Shown here in pieces: positions 34,033 to 45,665 of a stretch of DNA of 64,000 nucleotides. The notes beneath the pieces are model-generated. The model saw only the letters and a list, made by a program, of their open reading frames with translations, was not told where the DNA came from and ran no database searches. The stretch comes from Shinisaurus crocodilurus (taxonomy: Eukaryota; Chordata; Lepidosauria; Squamata; Shinisauridae): the NCBI GenBank assembly GCA_021292165.1, contig JAHFWL010000993.1:1-64000 (forward strand), written 5' to 3'. The translations under genes were made by a program, and so were the position numbers. Position 1 is the first letter of the stretch; the number at the start of each line of letters is the position of its first letter.

Positions 34033-34245
34033 GGACAGGCCGTAGCTCAGTGATAGAGCACATGGCTTGCGTGCAGAAGGTCCCAGGTTCAATCCCCTGC
34101 ATCTCCAGGTAAGAGCTGGAAATATTCCTGCCTGAAACCCTGGAGAGCCACTACCAGTCAGTCAGTGTTGACAATACTGGGCTAGATGGAGCCATGGTCT
34201 GGCTCCGTGTGAGGCAGCAACATTTCCGAGTCTCCTGAACCAGAC
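34033..34245 (+). repeat. tRNA-derived SINE, 'TAGCTCAG' family
   Basis: GGCCGTAGCTCAGTGATAGA head, GCGTGCAGAAGGTCCCAGGT with TTCAATCCCCTGCATC (A and B boxes), then TGAAACCCTGGAGAGCCACT and GACAATACTGGGCTAGATGG. A good representative of the family. Confidence 0.9.
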
Positions 34246-34490
34246 TTCTAGGGACCTACCCAGCATCAGACTGGGATCCCATTGCCATGGGTCCTTGCTC
34301 TTTTCTCTTTTCACAGTCACAACTGACAGGTTTCCTATGCACATGCAACAGTCTCATAAAGTAACACTGCAACCAGGACTGGGCATCATGTGGGTATGTT
34401 CAGGTGTGGGTTGATTCGTACCACAATTTAACAGTGAAACACACTCTCCCTACCATCTTAAGTCCTAAATCCAGTGCAGGATTAAAAGTA
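34246..34490. other. Unannotated short stretch
   Basis: Nothing recognised. Confidence 0.4.
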
Positions 34491-34748
34491 CAGTAATACC
34501 TAGGATTGCAAGCATAATTTGTTCCGGAACCGTGCTTGTAATCCAAAACATTCTTATATCAAAGCGAGTCTCTGGCAGGCGCGAGCGAGGCTGATTTCAG
34601 CCCACTACGCCTGCTCGAGGCGAGCGGTTACATCCCTACTTGTATTGCAAGACGTCGCTTGTTTATCAAGTCAAAATTTATTTTTAAAAATTTGCTTGTC
34701 TTGCAAAACGCTCTCAGACCAAGTTACTTGCAATCCAAGGTATTACTG
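34491..34748. mobile_element. Tigger-like MITE, subfamily A
   Basis: Ends CAGTAATACCTAGGATTGCA and GCAATCCAAGGTATTACTG, flanked by TA at 34489-34490 and 34749-34750. The interior is nearly that of 17153-17405. Confidence 0.9.
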
Positions 34749-34750
34749 TA

Positions 34751-35394
34751 TGTATTTCCACACAGATACCATGAGCATCCCTCTCACTCTCTCACTGACA
34801 AACGCATGAATTTCACAACATAACGGCAGAAGACATTGCAACTAGGGCAGAAGACATTGCATTTGTATTTCCTTGCAAACTGCTGCTGAAGGTTATGTTG
34901 TACTTTCTTTGCTGTTAAAATAGAACTCTTCATCAGGCAAAATGGAAACACAGTAAGTACTAACCTACCTTGGACATTGAGGTTACGTACAGATAGTTAA
35001 AGCCAGTTCTAGTAGATGATGTTCCAATCAGAAGGCAATTTTGAATACTGGCAGGGAGTTAGACACACATGGCAAGGCTTCAAGAAGCAAAGCCTTCTAT
35101 CCAAGCCATTGTTGCTTAATCTTTAACAAGGTTATAGATTAATTTAGTATCGGTGGCTCTTATGCAAACAGAGTGGAGTATTGAAATTCTTGGCCTCATG
35201 TCTATTGAAGTATATTCTGGGTAATGGCATAGTCAGTCTGGCACAATCAGACTCTGCTTTGACCAGGTATTATGGGCTCCTTCTGAGCCCTGGAGAATAA
35301 TAGTCACACCAAATGCTCCATTGCAACCTGGTTGGAATGCCTGTTCACGATGAATATGGAATGGTCCGCAGTGGTCCTTTAATTGTTTCAGAAG
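34751..35394. other. Unannotated stretch, nothing recognised
   Basis: No exon or repeat termini recognised. Confidence 0.4.
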
Positions 35395-35965
35395 CCAAGT
35401 TGTCTGTTCCATGTTAAAGTATCAGGGTATGTGGCAACTTCTCCTTGATACTGACTGGGTTTGCATGACATTGTTGGGTTTTGCATAGGCAGAACGAGAT
35501 TACCACCTGACATCAGGATTATCACCTGACCTGGTGGGTGTCTCTTGAGTCCAAGTACACAAGGTCTCTGGTCACGAGACATAGTCTCGAGGTGATATGA
35601 CTCAGCAACCTTGGACAGGTTTAGCAGTAAACATGTTGATGAATAGGTTATACAACTGGGGTGAGTAATATCCTATTTATAGGTGCAGGCAGGGTCTGTG
35701 GTATAAAGCTAACACACTTGTTGATAGCTTCACTTCTCCTTCTTCTCTCCTCTCGACTCGACATGTCATATTGTTCTGGACTTCACTTCATCTAGCCTTA
35801 CCACTGGGGTATTGGATTTGAGTCTGCAATGTTGTAGTGAGTAATAGATGCATTGCTTGCCTTAGTCCCATGTAATTGGGTCTTACAAATAAACTCTTTA
35901 ATCTTTATTAACTGCTGTTATCTCCTCCTTCCACCTGCGTGACTGGGACTGAGGGTCACTGGCTA
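35395..35965 (+). repeat. Possible solo LTR
   Basis: Unexplained block with LTR-like order: GGTATAAAGC (TATA-like) at about 35698-35707, a pyrimidine-rich segment, AATAAA at about 35888, and a short TCTTTATTAACTGCTG region after it. Ends and target duplications are not defined, so this is tentative. Confidence 0.3.
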
Positions 35966-35974
35966 GGGAAGCTT

Positions 35975-36570
35975 TTGAACCCGGGTCAGTCCAGCTCTCA
36001 CAGACATGACAACTCATCATGGGTGACAAGCTGTGGTGGGTTGTCGTGTTGTGTGAACCTGGACTGTTTCTTGTGGGGTGGCTTGTTCGTGGGCTTGTCA
36101 CCCATATATTTTTATATTTTTAAAAATTCCAATTGGGCTTGCGCAAGTGCGCACTTGCACACTTCTGTGGGTCCAAAATGGGGAGCCTTGCCTGGGCAAT
36201 GTTGTGGGGAGCGCCTTCTGTCAAAGTACAGCAGGCACCCACCATGGACATTGACCCAGAGAGGCTGCAAAGAGGTTTATTTTTCACTTTGCTTTCCCCT
36301 GACAGCTCTCAAAAGGCGAGCTGTTAAGGAAAATCAAAGCTGTGAGTGATTTTTGCTTGTGAAAAGGGGTGGATACTAGATCACCCCCTTCGTGGTGAGA
36401 TACTCTGTTTTTGGCTGAACCTGACTCTTCTTGGTGTCCTGCATCTTTCCCACCCTTTCCCGAAAATCTACGTGCTCGGGAAGGTGGAAAAGTGTGAGCC
36501 ACCCCCTTCTATAGGCGCATGGAATTTTGACAGCTTTCAAAGCTCAGGCTTCCTTTTAAAACTGGCTTTT
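35975..36570. mobile_element. Unclassified non-autonomous DNA transposon
   Basis: GACATGACAACTCATCATGG with GGGTTGTCGTGTTGTGTGAA near the left. The interior (CACTTTGCTTTCCCCTGACA, then GGCGAGCTGT, GAGTGATTTTTGCTTG) is homologous to the reverse complement of about 52395-52700. No open frame with a domain. Confidence 0.5.
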
Positions 36571-37084
36571 TGACAGGGATAATCAGAATTTTTTGATGGG
36601 CATTTGCATATACATATGTCCCTATGTAAAACCCTTTCCTGCTTTGAGATCTCCAAATATAATATAAGTTTGAGATCTCCAGCTTTAATATAAAGATTGC
36701 CTAGTTTCTCTCTGTGGTCCAGTGGTAAAAGGAGCCTGTGTGCTTTCCCTGGGACAGGGACAGTTCTGAGTAACAACTGGATTTTATATTTTCAAAAATG
36801 GGGGATCCAACATTTCTCTCTTTCTAGCTCTCAGCAACCCTAGGAGCAGCCCAGGTCCAACCTGCAGTAATCACATGAACTTGCTAGAGCCTAATTTGAA
36901 TGTCTGCAGACCCCTCCTCCCACAGATTATCTTGGGCCTCTGATCATGCAGATGCTGGGACTTCACCATCAAGTCAGGGTGCCCCCCCCTGACTTTTTGT
37001 AACATCTTGCCTGATAAAGAGATTTGGAGATCTCAAAAGCTTGCACATTTTTTTTGTGATCTTTTGGTTGGTATAATAAAAGGT
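36571..37084. other. Unannotated stretch, nothing recognised
   Basis: No exon or repeat termini recognised. Confidence 0.4.
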
Positions 37085-37560
37085 ATTCCACTAATAAGGA
37101 TTTTAGAAAACATCTGAAAGGCTGCCATGCACAAGATAGAGCAGAACTGTTCTCTGTTGCTCCAGAGACTAGAACCAATGGGCGGAAATTGCAGGGAGGC
37201 AGATTTCAGCTAAATGTGATCAGAAACTTCCTAACAGTGAGAGCTGTTCAGCAGTGGAACAGACTCCTTCAGGTTCTCCTTTGCTGGAGGTATTTAAGCA
37301 GAAGCTGTCGAGGAAGCTGTAGCTGCACCTGCATTGCAGAGCCTGCATTCAGCAAGCGGTTGGACTAGATCAGGGCTCTCCAACCTTGGGTCCCCAGATG
37401 TTTTTGGCCTACAACTCCCAGCATGCCCCAGCCAGCATAGCTGGCTGGGGCATGCTGGGAGTTGTAGGCCAAAAACGTCTGGGGACCCAAGGTTGGAGAA
37501 CCCTGGACTAGATGTTCTCCAAAGTCCCTTCTAGCTCTATGATTCCATGATTGTTCTTGC
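37085..37560 (+). repeat. CR1-like LINE 3' end, split by a hAT MITE
   Basis: GAAACTTCCTAACAGTGAGA, GCAGTGGAACAGACTCCTTC, GGTTGGACTAGAT and, after the MITE, TGTTCTCCAAAGTCCCTTCT with AGCTCTATGATTCCATGAT. This is the classic CR1 3' end with its terminal ATTCCATGA octamer-type repeat. Confidence 0.9.
37371..37505. mobile_element. hAT MITE inserted in CR1
   Basis: 135-bp palindrome with ends CAGGGCTCTCCAACCTTGGG, flanked by exact GACTAGAT duplications (37363-37370, 37506-37513). The target is the conserved GGACTAGATG site of the CR1 tail. Confidence 0.97.
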
Positions 37561-38769
37561 CCTGGAGCACAATGGTTGTGTGTCAGTTCTGCTAGCTTTG
37601 AATCTTGCAGTCCAGCAGCACACACCATCTGTAGAGAAATTCAGTTATGTTTTCTCCCCCCCCCCCCCCCCTGAACTATAAAAGCTTCCTTAAATCCCAA
37701 TAATTAAAGATTGGGTTATCTTTTCCCTCTCATTCCATGCATCTCCAGCAGTGGATTTAGCATTCGGTAATCGACTAATGAAATAACCATGCACCCACAT
37801 ATATTTTGACATGGGCCAACTTGAACAGAGTCACTTGCTTGCTGACGTTTGTGACAGTTTCAAGGAATTATCCCAGGAGAGCGTCACTTGGTTTTTGCCC
37901 TTTTCCAAGAATGCTTCATGTTGTACTCATCCTTCTTATAAATTTGCAAGTTCGCATTACTCTAGGAAATGCCAAAGCAGCAGGAAACTATTAATCTTAT
38001 CGAGCATCACGGAGCAGAAACTGATTGAGAAGATTGGATGTCTTTGCTGTATCCAGGATGTGCTATCCAGGCTACAGCCTGAGGTTGAGTGTGTGTACCA
38101 TCACATCAGAAGGGAATGAGTGCAAGGCATTAAGGAAGAGGGCTGCTGTGTTTCGATGGTATTTTATGTGGAAATAACTGCTCGGCACCAAAGGCCTCCT
38201 TTGCTATTTGTTTTAACGATGCAGTGTCTTTATTTTCAAGCCTTCATTTTCATCTTTAGCCTGCAAGTTTGCTCACTGATGAGTTTATAAAATATAGTAT
38301 TAAAAGGCCTTAAGGGCTTTAAATATCCCTGAGTTATTTTAATGAGTTGATCCTTGAGTCACTAAGGCTTGTTGGAATTCAGTGTGAACACAAGCTTGGC
38401 TGCATCATGCAAACTTCATTTTGCTTGCAGAACGTCTCTGAAGAGCCAGACCCATGTTTCTCCATTAAATGAATATGTTATAAGTGTCCCGCAAATCTAA
38501 ATTGCATACCAAGCAAAGGCCAATTCTGTATTCAATGGTTTTCAATAAAGGGCTGAGCCAGAAATTGGGGAAGGGGAGGGGGAGGGGGGAAGATATCTTG
38601 AAAACATTTTTGGAATCATCAAAAGGAGACAGTGTGGTGATAAGGAGAGGGGGATTTCATTGAAAGTGGGCTCATGATTTTTCCATGCAGAATGTGGGCA
38701 ATTAGTGATCCAATTTTGCTTGGATCACAGATATGACTGATGCCCTCTCTCCGAATTGACTTAAGAATA
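37561..38769. other. Unannotated; poly-C and conserved non-coding candidate at 37800-38540
   Basis: C-run at about 37657-37672. 37800-38540 shows no repeat hallmarks, with AT-rich words such as TTATTTTAATGAGTTGATCC. Its conservation is a guess. Confidence 0.25.
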
Positions 38770-39260
38770 TGACTTAAGGACATAAGAAGAGCCCTGTTGA
38801 ATTAGGCCAAAGGCCCACCTAGTCCAGCATTTTGTTTCCCACAGAGACCAGCCAGATGCCTATGGGAAGCCCACAGGCAGGACTTGAGCACAATAGCCCT
38901 CTCCCACCATTCTTTGTGAATGACTGGTATTCAGAAGCATACTGCATTGGATTCTGGAAGTGTTATATAGCCATCATGACTAGTAGCAATTGATAGCCTC
39001 ATCCTCCATGGACATGACTAATCCCCTTTTAAAGCTGCCCAAATTGGTGGCCATCACTACATCTTTTGGTATCAAATCCATTAGTTTAACTCAGTGCTGT
39101 GTGAAGAAGTACTTCCTTCGATCTGTCCTGAATCTCCCACCATTTAGCTTCATTGGATGACCCCAGGTCCTAGTATTATGGAAGAGGGAGAAAAATCTCT
39201 CTGTCCACTTTTTCCAAACCATGCATAATTTTATATACTTTTATATACTTTGCCCTGGGT
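38770..39260 (-). repeat. CR1 LINE 3' end
   Basis: GGACATAAGAAGAGCCCTGT, CCACCTAGTCCAGCATTTTG, CCCCTTTTAAAGCTGCCCAA, TTGGTGGCCATCACTACATC and GATCTGTCCTGAATCTCCCA follow the CR1 3' order in reverse. Confidence 0.92.
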
Positions 39261-39985
39261 GACTCTTGTCATGTAGCAAAATCTGATATACTCTTTAATG
39301 CCATTATGGTATCCCGTTCACTGTGTGATTCCCAATTGGTAGGGATCATCCATGTGGTTAAAGAAGGAAGAAAAAGACAGTAATTTGAAGGGGGAAATGG
39401 TGCTGAAGTAGCAGAGTGGGAATTGGCAGGCTCAAAATCCTGAAATGAAGGGATTTGGGGAGAAAATATTTATTGTCTAGATTAGTTCAACTTTTGGCTC
39501 TAATAATTCGCTTAGGAGTTCAAGGATTTCAAAGGCTCTTCCAATATAATTAAGGCAAAATGAAGTCATTTTAGTAGCAACCACACTGTCTCTAGACTTA
39601 GTGACAAGCAGACCAAAGACAAAATAACATGAACTTGCAGGAGTGAGCATCAAGAAGCAAGATGTTAGGCAGGGGGAATAGAGGAACTGCGCTATTGGCC
39701 TAGTGGGTGTGGGCTGCAAGGGCTACTGCTTTCTGTTGATTGGGAATTGTGGATGGCTAGTCCTTTGCCTCTTGTCCAAGACCACCATTCTTGGGACTCT
39801 TCCTGGGAAATCTTTGTACAATGTTAAGAACCTTTGCTCTGAGCTGAGCAAGCTACAATCTCTTTATCACATATCACAAGCCTTTTTATCATCTTTGCTG
39901 ACTCATCTGTATCCACTCTAGATTTATTTTTCCCCCAAATTCACCCCGGAACGTGATGGACAGCACTGACAACCTTATTCTAGAT
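39261..39985. other. Unannotated stretch, nothing recognised
   Basis: No exon or repeat termini recognised. Confidence 0.4.
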
Positions 39986-40121
39986 CAGGGCTCTCCATCC
40001 GTGGGTCCCCAGAGTTTGCTGGACTACAGCTCCCAGAATCCCTTGCCATTAGCCGTGCTGGCTGGGTATGCTGGGAGCTGTAGGCCAACAACATCTGTGG
40101 ACCCAAGGTTGGAGAGCCCTG
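39986..40121. mobile_element. hAT MITE, second subfamily
   Basis: Ends CAGGGCTCTCCATCC and GGTTGGAGAGCCCTG, flanked by exact TTCTAGAT duplications (39978-39985, 40122-40129). The inner arms read GGACTACAGCTCCCAGAATC and GCTGGGAGCTGTAGGCC. Confidence 0.97.
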
Positions 40122-40139
40122 TTCTAGATGAACAGAGCA

Positions 40140-40800
40140 GGGCACTTGATGAACTATTGATGATGGGCTCTTTCTGGACCCACCAGGGAATGCTGGGAAT
40201 TGGAGGCACCATAAGCAGTGTTTCCACACCTGACTTGAGAGGCAGGTTCCTGAAGGTTTTGGTTTGCTACTGTTCCACTCCTTGGTACTTAACCTGTTGG
40301 GTGCTGCGAATTTCATTTTTATCCCCCCTGCTGTTTAACATCTACCTGAAGTGACTGGGAGATGATGTGCAAAGATCTGGAGTTCACTATTAATGGTCTG
40401 ATGACACACAGTTGTGTCTCCCTTCTCCTCAGATCTCAGTGATCATTCTCTGAACTGGTGATTGAGATAGAAATGGGCTAGATGAGAGCTAATAGAGTGA
40501 AGTTCAGCCCAGGTAAGGCTGTTGTTGGTGGGCACATCAGTTTGTCCTGGAGTTGGTGAGTGGCCTGTTCTTAATGGAGTCTGGACACTCACTCTGGACA
40601 GTTCGCAGCCTGGGGAATACTTCTGGACTCCGCTCTGCTGCTTGATTCTCAGGTGCTTCCCCCCCCCCCCCCCCCCCAACTACACAGTGAACCAGCTGAA
40701 TCTTCTCCTGGACAGTAGAGATCTGGCAACCATGGCACATGCCACGAGGATCACCTTTTATCACTGGCTACCAGAAAGTATAAGTAACCACAAGAAATGC
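40140..40800 (+). mobile_element. L2-like LINE fragment
   Basis: Plus-strand nucleotide similarity to L2-like LINE RT: CCTGCTGTTTAACATCTACC (the LLFNIYLK region), GATGACACACAGTTGTGTCT (the DDTQLC region), and GTTGTTGGTGGGCACATCAG with TTGTCCTGGAGTTGGTGAG. Frames are broken. A C-run interrupts at 40660-40677. Confidence 0.8.
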
Positions 40801-40997
40801 TAAAAAAAAAAAGAGAGAGAGAGTTTTAAAAAACCTGGAATATATCTTAACTGTAGATGAGTCTTGACCCCCTACACCCTCCCCCCCCCAAAAAAAATCC
40901 CCCCACCCCAGACTTAAGCATCAAGCTTCCTGCAATGAGAGAAGCAACTGTGGGTACAATCTCAAATGGTTAGTTACCTATCTTTATCCTTCTATTT

Positions 40998-41133
40998 CAG
41001 GGCTCTCCAACCTTGGGTCCCCAGATGTTGCTGGCCTACAGCTCCCAGCATACCCAGCCAGCATGGCTAATGGCAAGGGATTCTGGGAGCTGTAGTCCAG
41101 CAGCATCTGGGGGCCCAAGGTTGGAGAGCCCTG
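40998..41133. mobile_element. hAT MITE, second subfamily
   Basis: Same subfamily as 39986 but in opposite internal orientation. Flanks TTCTATTT / ATCTATTT match at 7 of 8 bases. Confidence 0.95.
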
Positions 41134-41141
41134 ATCTATTT

Positions 41142-42250
41142 TAATAGATCCAACTATTCTAGTAGTTGGCACAGCAAATTGTTTGGTGGATTATGCTTTG
41201 TGTCCTCTGGTTTCTTCTTCGTTCCAGCTGAGAGTATTGACTATCACTAGTGGGCATAAAAAAAGACACACACCCCTCTTTTCTTTTTTAAGCACAAACT
41301 TCTCTGGAACTTTTTTGTTAGGTTGTGATCATTATGAGCCAGGCTGCCTTTCAAGCACCACATTGACATGTCGACCTCTTTGCAGTCCTTGTTGTCATTC
41401 CTTGGCATGATCATCATTTGAGGGGCAGACTAGAGGTCAATCCACCAGAGCCACAGGGGCGCCGCTAGCTAGCCTCAGGAATGCTCCCTACAAATGTAGG
41501 ATCAAAAGGGCAGCCACATGAAAATTGTCGCTTGCTCTTTTTATTTTTATTTTTTTATGAATTATCACCCAGAGACCTGGATCATTTACAGAATCTAAAT
41601 GCTCTTCTGCAAGGACGTTGCCCTGCTTGAGTTTACTCACTTGGGGCCACCTTTCCTATTAAGCTGGGGAATTCTCCAGCTTTGCGGGATGCCTCTGTTA
41701 TGGAAATAACTTTCCTCATTTACCTGTTTCACTAAAACAATCTCTGTTGCATATGGTGATGCTTTTTTAAAGCCTTTGGGGTTTTTTTGGGCACCGCTTC
41801 TGACTCTTGATTCTCTTTCAGCAAAGGCATGCTAGATCTAAAGCCAAAAGGGTCTGCAGGGGACGCCTCATATTTAAGCTAGTTTAGTTATCTTTTTGAC
41901 AAGAGTTCTTTCAATACGTGCCCATCTGCCACTGAAATCAGAACTGGGAAATGGACACTAACTTAGGTATGTTCGCACCTCTCCCCCCCCCCCCCCAAGC
42001 ATCAGTAGCCAACTCCCACATTGTTCCAGCATATCCAGTTCTGTTTGCACCTGTGTAGCCACTAAAGCAGTGCTGTTCCGCTTCATGTTGTGCACTCACT
42101 CAGCTCCTGTGCTAAGCAGTGGAAAGGTGGGAGGATGCCGTGCCTTCCAGCAGTAACTTAACTCCAAGCTACCACAGGCAAGATGCAACACACACACACA
42201 CACATACCAGTGGCAGGGGCACATCCATCTGTAAACAGTTTGAATGCTGT
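41142..42250. other. Unannotated; C-run and (CA)n
   Basis: C-run at about 41982-41996 and a short CA run at 42187-42204. No exon recognised. Confidence 0.4.
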
Positions 42251-42789
42251 CATCATCATCAGGCGATCACTCGTGACCGAGTAAGATTGTCTTCTGGGAT
42301 AAAAGGAGGAAATTCTAAAGAAGATTGTGTAGACTCTAGCGATGGGTCCGTAAGTGACTGTGGAGGCCAATTCTAGATCCACACAGCTTCCCACAGTGAG
42401 GACACAGGTTACCAGATAGAAGATTGTCCTGTAAAGGATTCATTTGACGTGCTTTTCGCCTAGCACGTTTCTCCCTTTCGCCTTGCACTCGGGCTTCTTC
42501 AAAGTCCATGGAACCTTTGTGAAAGGCCAACCTCCATTTAGATTGTTCATGGGCCAGAGCTTCCCAGTTTTCGATGTTTATATTGCATTTTTTTAGATTA
42601 GCCTTATGAACATCTTTAAACCTCTTATATTGACCACCGATATTCCGCTTTCCATCCTTGAGTTGGGAGTAAAGTAACTGCTTTGGGAGACGGCAGTCAG
42701 GCATTCGAACAACATGACCGGTCCACTGAAGTTGGCGTTGAAGGATCATTTTCTCAATGCTAGTAGTCTTTGCTTCTTCCAGTACACTA
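42251..42789 (-). mobile_element. RTE-like LINE, 5'-truncated
   Basis: The minus-strand frame 42336-42809 encodes the C-terminal part including CRLPKQLLYSQLKDGKRNIG and the final zinc-finger motif CPHC...HSHLRTH. The 3' end carries GTGATCGCCTGATGATGATG. The 5' break is at about 42789 when aligned by eye with the longer copy at 59530. Confidence 0.92.
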
Positions 42790-43378
42790 ACCCAGCTATA
42801 ACTGAACACCAGCAGTGTCCATATCAGCCAAATTCATTGGCTGTATGTGTGATGTTGGTGTACTGTGGCCAAGTAATGCAACAACTCCATCACTGGTGTA
42901 CTCTTGAATGCACTTAACTTCTTTTTGGTCCTGCATGGGCAACTCTGCGCTAGTCTCCTCAGGACCCTGGAAAGCTAGGACTCCCCACCTCTGCACTTTA
43001 GTTAGTGCAGGAACATGTTGTCCCATATCTTCCTGCCACTCCATCCCCAGTCGAAGATCCTTCATGCAAGAGTGTGGAGATCTACTCCAGAGTGTATCAG
43101 TACCCAGAAGCCCACCATCAGAGAAATACCCTGAATAGGAGTTACAGGACTAGGAGTCTTTCCCTCTTCCCAGTCACGCATCTCCACTTTGAACCCAACC
43201 CTCTTATCTGAATGACCTGGGAAGGGAAGCTTGTAATCTCTGGCCACTTGTCACTGCTGCAAAATCTGCCTAGGTTTGAGTTTACATATGTTCTGAAAGG
43301 GCAATCAGGAGAATTGTTAAAGAAACTGTAGATGTTTAGCAAAAGTGAGGGAAAACTGGAAGAGCTGAGGCCAAGATA
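42790..43378. other. Unannotated stretch, nothing recognised
   Basis: Short open frames without domains. No repeat termini recognised. Confidence 0.4.
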
Positions 43379-43632
43379 CAGTAATACCTTGGATTGCAAG
43401 TAACTTGGTTTGAGAGTGTTTTGCAAGACAAGCAAATTTTTAAATATTTATTTAATTTTTTTTTTTACTTGATATACAAGCGACATCTTGCAATACAAGT
43501 ACTGTAGTACGGCTTAAATTAAAAATCTCTGTACAGATTTTTTTTGGGGGGGATTTCGTTTTGATATAAGAGTGTTTTGGATTACAAGCACGTTTCCAGA
43601 ACGAATTATGCTCTCAATCCAAGGCATGACTG
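43379..43632. mobile_element. Tigger-like MITE, subfamily B
   Basis: Same ends and asymmetric interior as 3748-3994, flanked by TA at 43377-43378 and 43633-43634. Confidence 0.88.
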
Positions 43633-43859
43633 TACTGTAAAACTTGCACTGATTATATTGGGGTTCTTTCTAATGGCTCTTAGTAATCAGTTGACAGGTG
43701 AGATCCTGTGGACCCAAGAAAAGGATGCCTTGGAGGTGTTAAAGGGGAACAATCCTAGACATTAATAACTGCAAATTCCAGAAGAGCAGCTGTGTCTGTC
43801 TGTAGCACCAAAATGACGTCACTGCGGCAGTGGCAAACGCTTGCTTGCAAATGCTTGCT

Positions 43860-43955
43860 TGGATGAATAATTGTTAACCACCCAGAGAGCTTCAGCTATT
43901 GAGCAGTATAGAAATGAAATAAATAAATTAATAATAATAATAATAATAATAATAG
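43860..43955 (+). repeat. LINE/SINE 3' tail with (AAT)n
   Basis: TAACCACCCAGAGAGCTTCA, GCTATTGAGCAGTATAGAAA and then (AATAAT)n. Similar tails occur at 47990-48055 and 57105-57195. Confidence 0.7.
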
Positions 43956-43956
43956 T

Positions 43957-44085
43957 AACAGCCTGATGCTCTCCATATATTCTGTACTACAAGTCCCAGC
44001 ATCCCTCACCATTGGCCATGGTGTCTGGGGCTTATGGGAATTGTAGTTCAAAGCATCTGGAGGGCACCAGGTTGCCTACTCCCCC
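43957..44085. mobile_element. hAT-type palindromic fragment, third family
   Basis: TACTACAAGTCCCAGCATCC and the inverted GGGAATTGTAGTTCAAAGCA form arms around CCATTGGCCATGG. ATCTGGAGGGCACCAGGTTG lies at the right. No clear target duplication was found. Confidence 0.6.
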
Positions 44086-44801
44086 CCCCCCCACTGCATC
44101 AGGCATTTGAAGAGTGGAAGAACAAAACAACTGCAGGAAAAGGGCTTTTAACAATTGAAAGGAAAAGCTGCCTTTTGAAGGGAAGAGCTGCACATTAGTT
44201 TGCTAGTAGTAATTGGGATTAGAGATCAGGAGGTGGGGCTTTACATCCATTTCAGGACAAAGGAAACGGAAGAAAATTCACTCAATTCTGTTGGGTAGTT
44301 GAGAAGTTGAACTATTAATGTGAAACACTACATAAGGCTGAAGCACTCTGTGCCTATTCTGTTTTTGTCTTTACCCCCTTCCCGGCCCAAATAAATATTG
44401 ATCAAAACTTAATATAAAGGCAGCTGTGAGGTCAGGAAATAACATGTGAAAGAATATACCATTAATTGGAATGAGCCTGCTCAAAATGCTCGCTGAGAGT
44501 TGAAGAGACTTCGTTGTGACATTAGAACCTCTCATTTGCAGATGGTATAAAATTGGGAAGGGACAGCGAATAGCTCTCATCAATTGCACAGCATTGAAAG
44601 TCTGATAAAATTAACAGACACATTTAGTAACGATAAAAGTGCCAGTCCGATCTCCCCGTTCTTCTGACCTCCCAGCTGAACTTTCTGTCTTTGTTACGTC
44701 TTAAGCTATGTTCACACTCTCACTCCTTTTAGTGTTCTGTTCTGAGAAAAATGAGGCAGGAGCAAGAGAATGGACTCATTGCGGAAGAAACCAAGACAGG
44801 C
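44086..44801. other. Unannotated; weak conserved non-coding candidate 44330-44640
   Basis: C-run just upstream at 44081-44092. No exon or repeat recognised. Confidence 0.25.
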
Positions 44802-44968
44802 TTGTGGCTTACGCTGGCTCAGCTTGTCTGAGCATGGAAAGCTAAGCAGGGTCAGGCCTGGTTATCACTTGGATGGGAAACCCCTCCTGTAGTTTCCTGC
44901 ATTGAGCAGGGGGTTGGACTTGATAGCCTTGTAGGTTCCTTCCAACTCTATTAAATCTATGAAATCTA
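44802..44968 (+). repeat. 5S rRNA-derived SINE
   Basis: GGAAAGCTAAGCAGGGTCAG followed by GGCCTGGTTATCACTTGGAT is 5S-like. The 3' part CTGCATTGAGCAGGGGGTTG with TCCTTCCAACTCTATTAAAT is CR1-tail-like and ends in ATCTATGAA repeats. Confidence 0.93.
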
Positions 44969-45245
44969 TGAAAACTATGAATATGCACCCCTGCTCTGAG
45001 TCTCTTCATGCAAATATTGACAGAGTAAGTCCTATTCTAGCCTTTTCAGGGTTCCTCCGTCTGCTGTTTTCCTCTCTAAGATGAGAGCAGAGAAGTACTC
45101 TAGGATCTCCTCCCATGAATCCAGGAAGTATGTTCCTCCTAGTTGGGGAGAAAAGTCGGGAATATGTGAACAGTGCACCATACTCTGTCTTGATGGAACC
45201 ACCCTAGATTTTTCACTTCAGAGGTGAATTGATTGAAATCATCCT

Positions 45246-45465
45246 TCATAATGGGCTGTTTGCTGAATCACAGAGGGGGGAAATAAGCCATGGTGGGTTC
45301 TGGGTGGCTTGTGAACCAATGCAACAAGCCACCCTTGCTGGGTTCACACGAGGTGGCAAGCCGCACATGCGAGGGTAATTATGCAAATCCCCCCATGCAA
45401 GTGATGGAAGTAGGCCACTGTGGTTTATTTCCCCCTCCGTGATCATGTGAACCCAGTCTATGTCC
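45246..45465. mobile_element. Unclassified palindromic DNA-transposon-like fragment
   Basis: AATAAGCCATGGTGGGTTCT, ACAAGCCACC and TTCACACGAGG lie between opposed CACAGAGGGGGGAAATAAGC and CTTATTTCCCCCTCCGTGAT-like arms (the right arm reads GGTTTATTTCCCCCTCCGTG). It belongs to the 'GTGAACCC' group. Confidence 0.45.
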
Positions 45466-45474
45466 CTTCCCATC

Positions 45475-45665
45475 CAGGAGGTGATACAGCTCAGTGGTGG
45501 AAGTCATGATAGACTTGTATACTCTATGGTTTCAGGTAGGATCCCTAATATCTCCAGTTAAAAAGGAACCCCAGGGAGCAGGGCATGGAAAGACTTCTCC
45601 CTTAAATCTTGGGGAGCTGCTGCCAATCCAGGGAGACTCTTCTGGACTCAGTGGCTTGACGTAGT
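45475..45665 (+). repeat. tRNA-derived SINE, 'TAGCTCAG' family, diverged
   Basis: GGTGATACAGCTCAGTGGTG head and TTGGGGAGCTGCTGCCAATC body, with later match to the family. Confidence 0.65.

Noticed and set aside
34033..34110. tRNA gene
   Set aside because: A and B boxes are present but no cloverleaf closes, and the unit continues into a SINE body.
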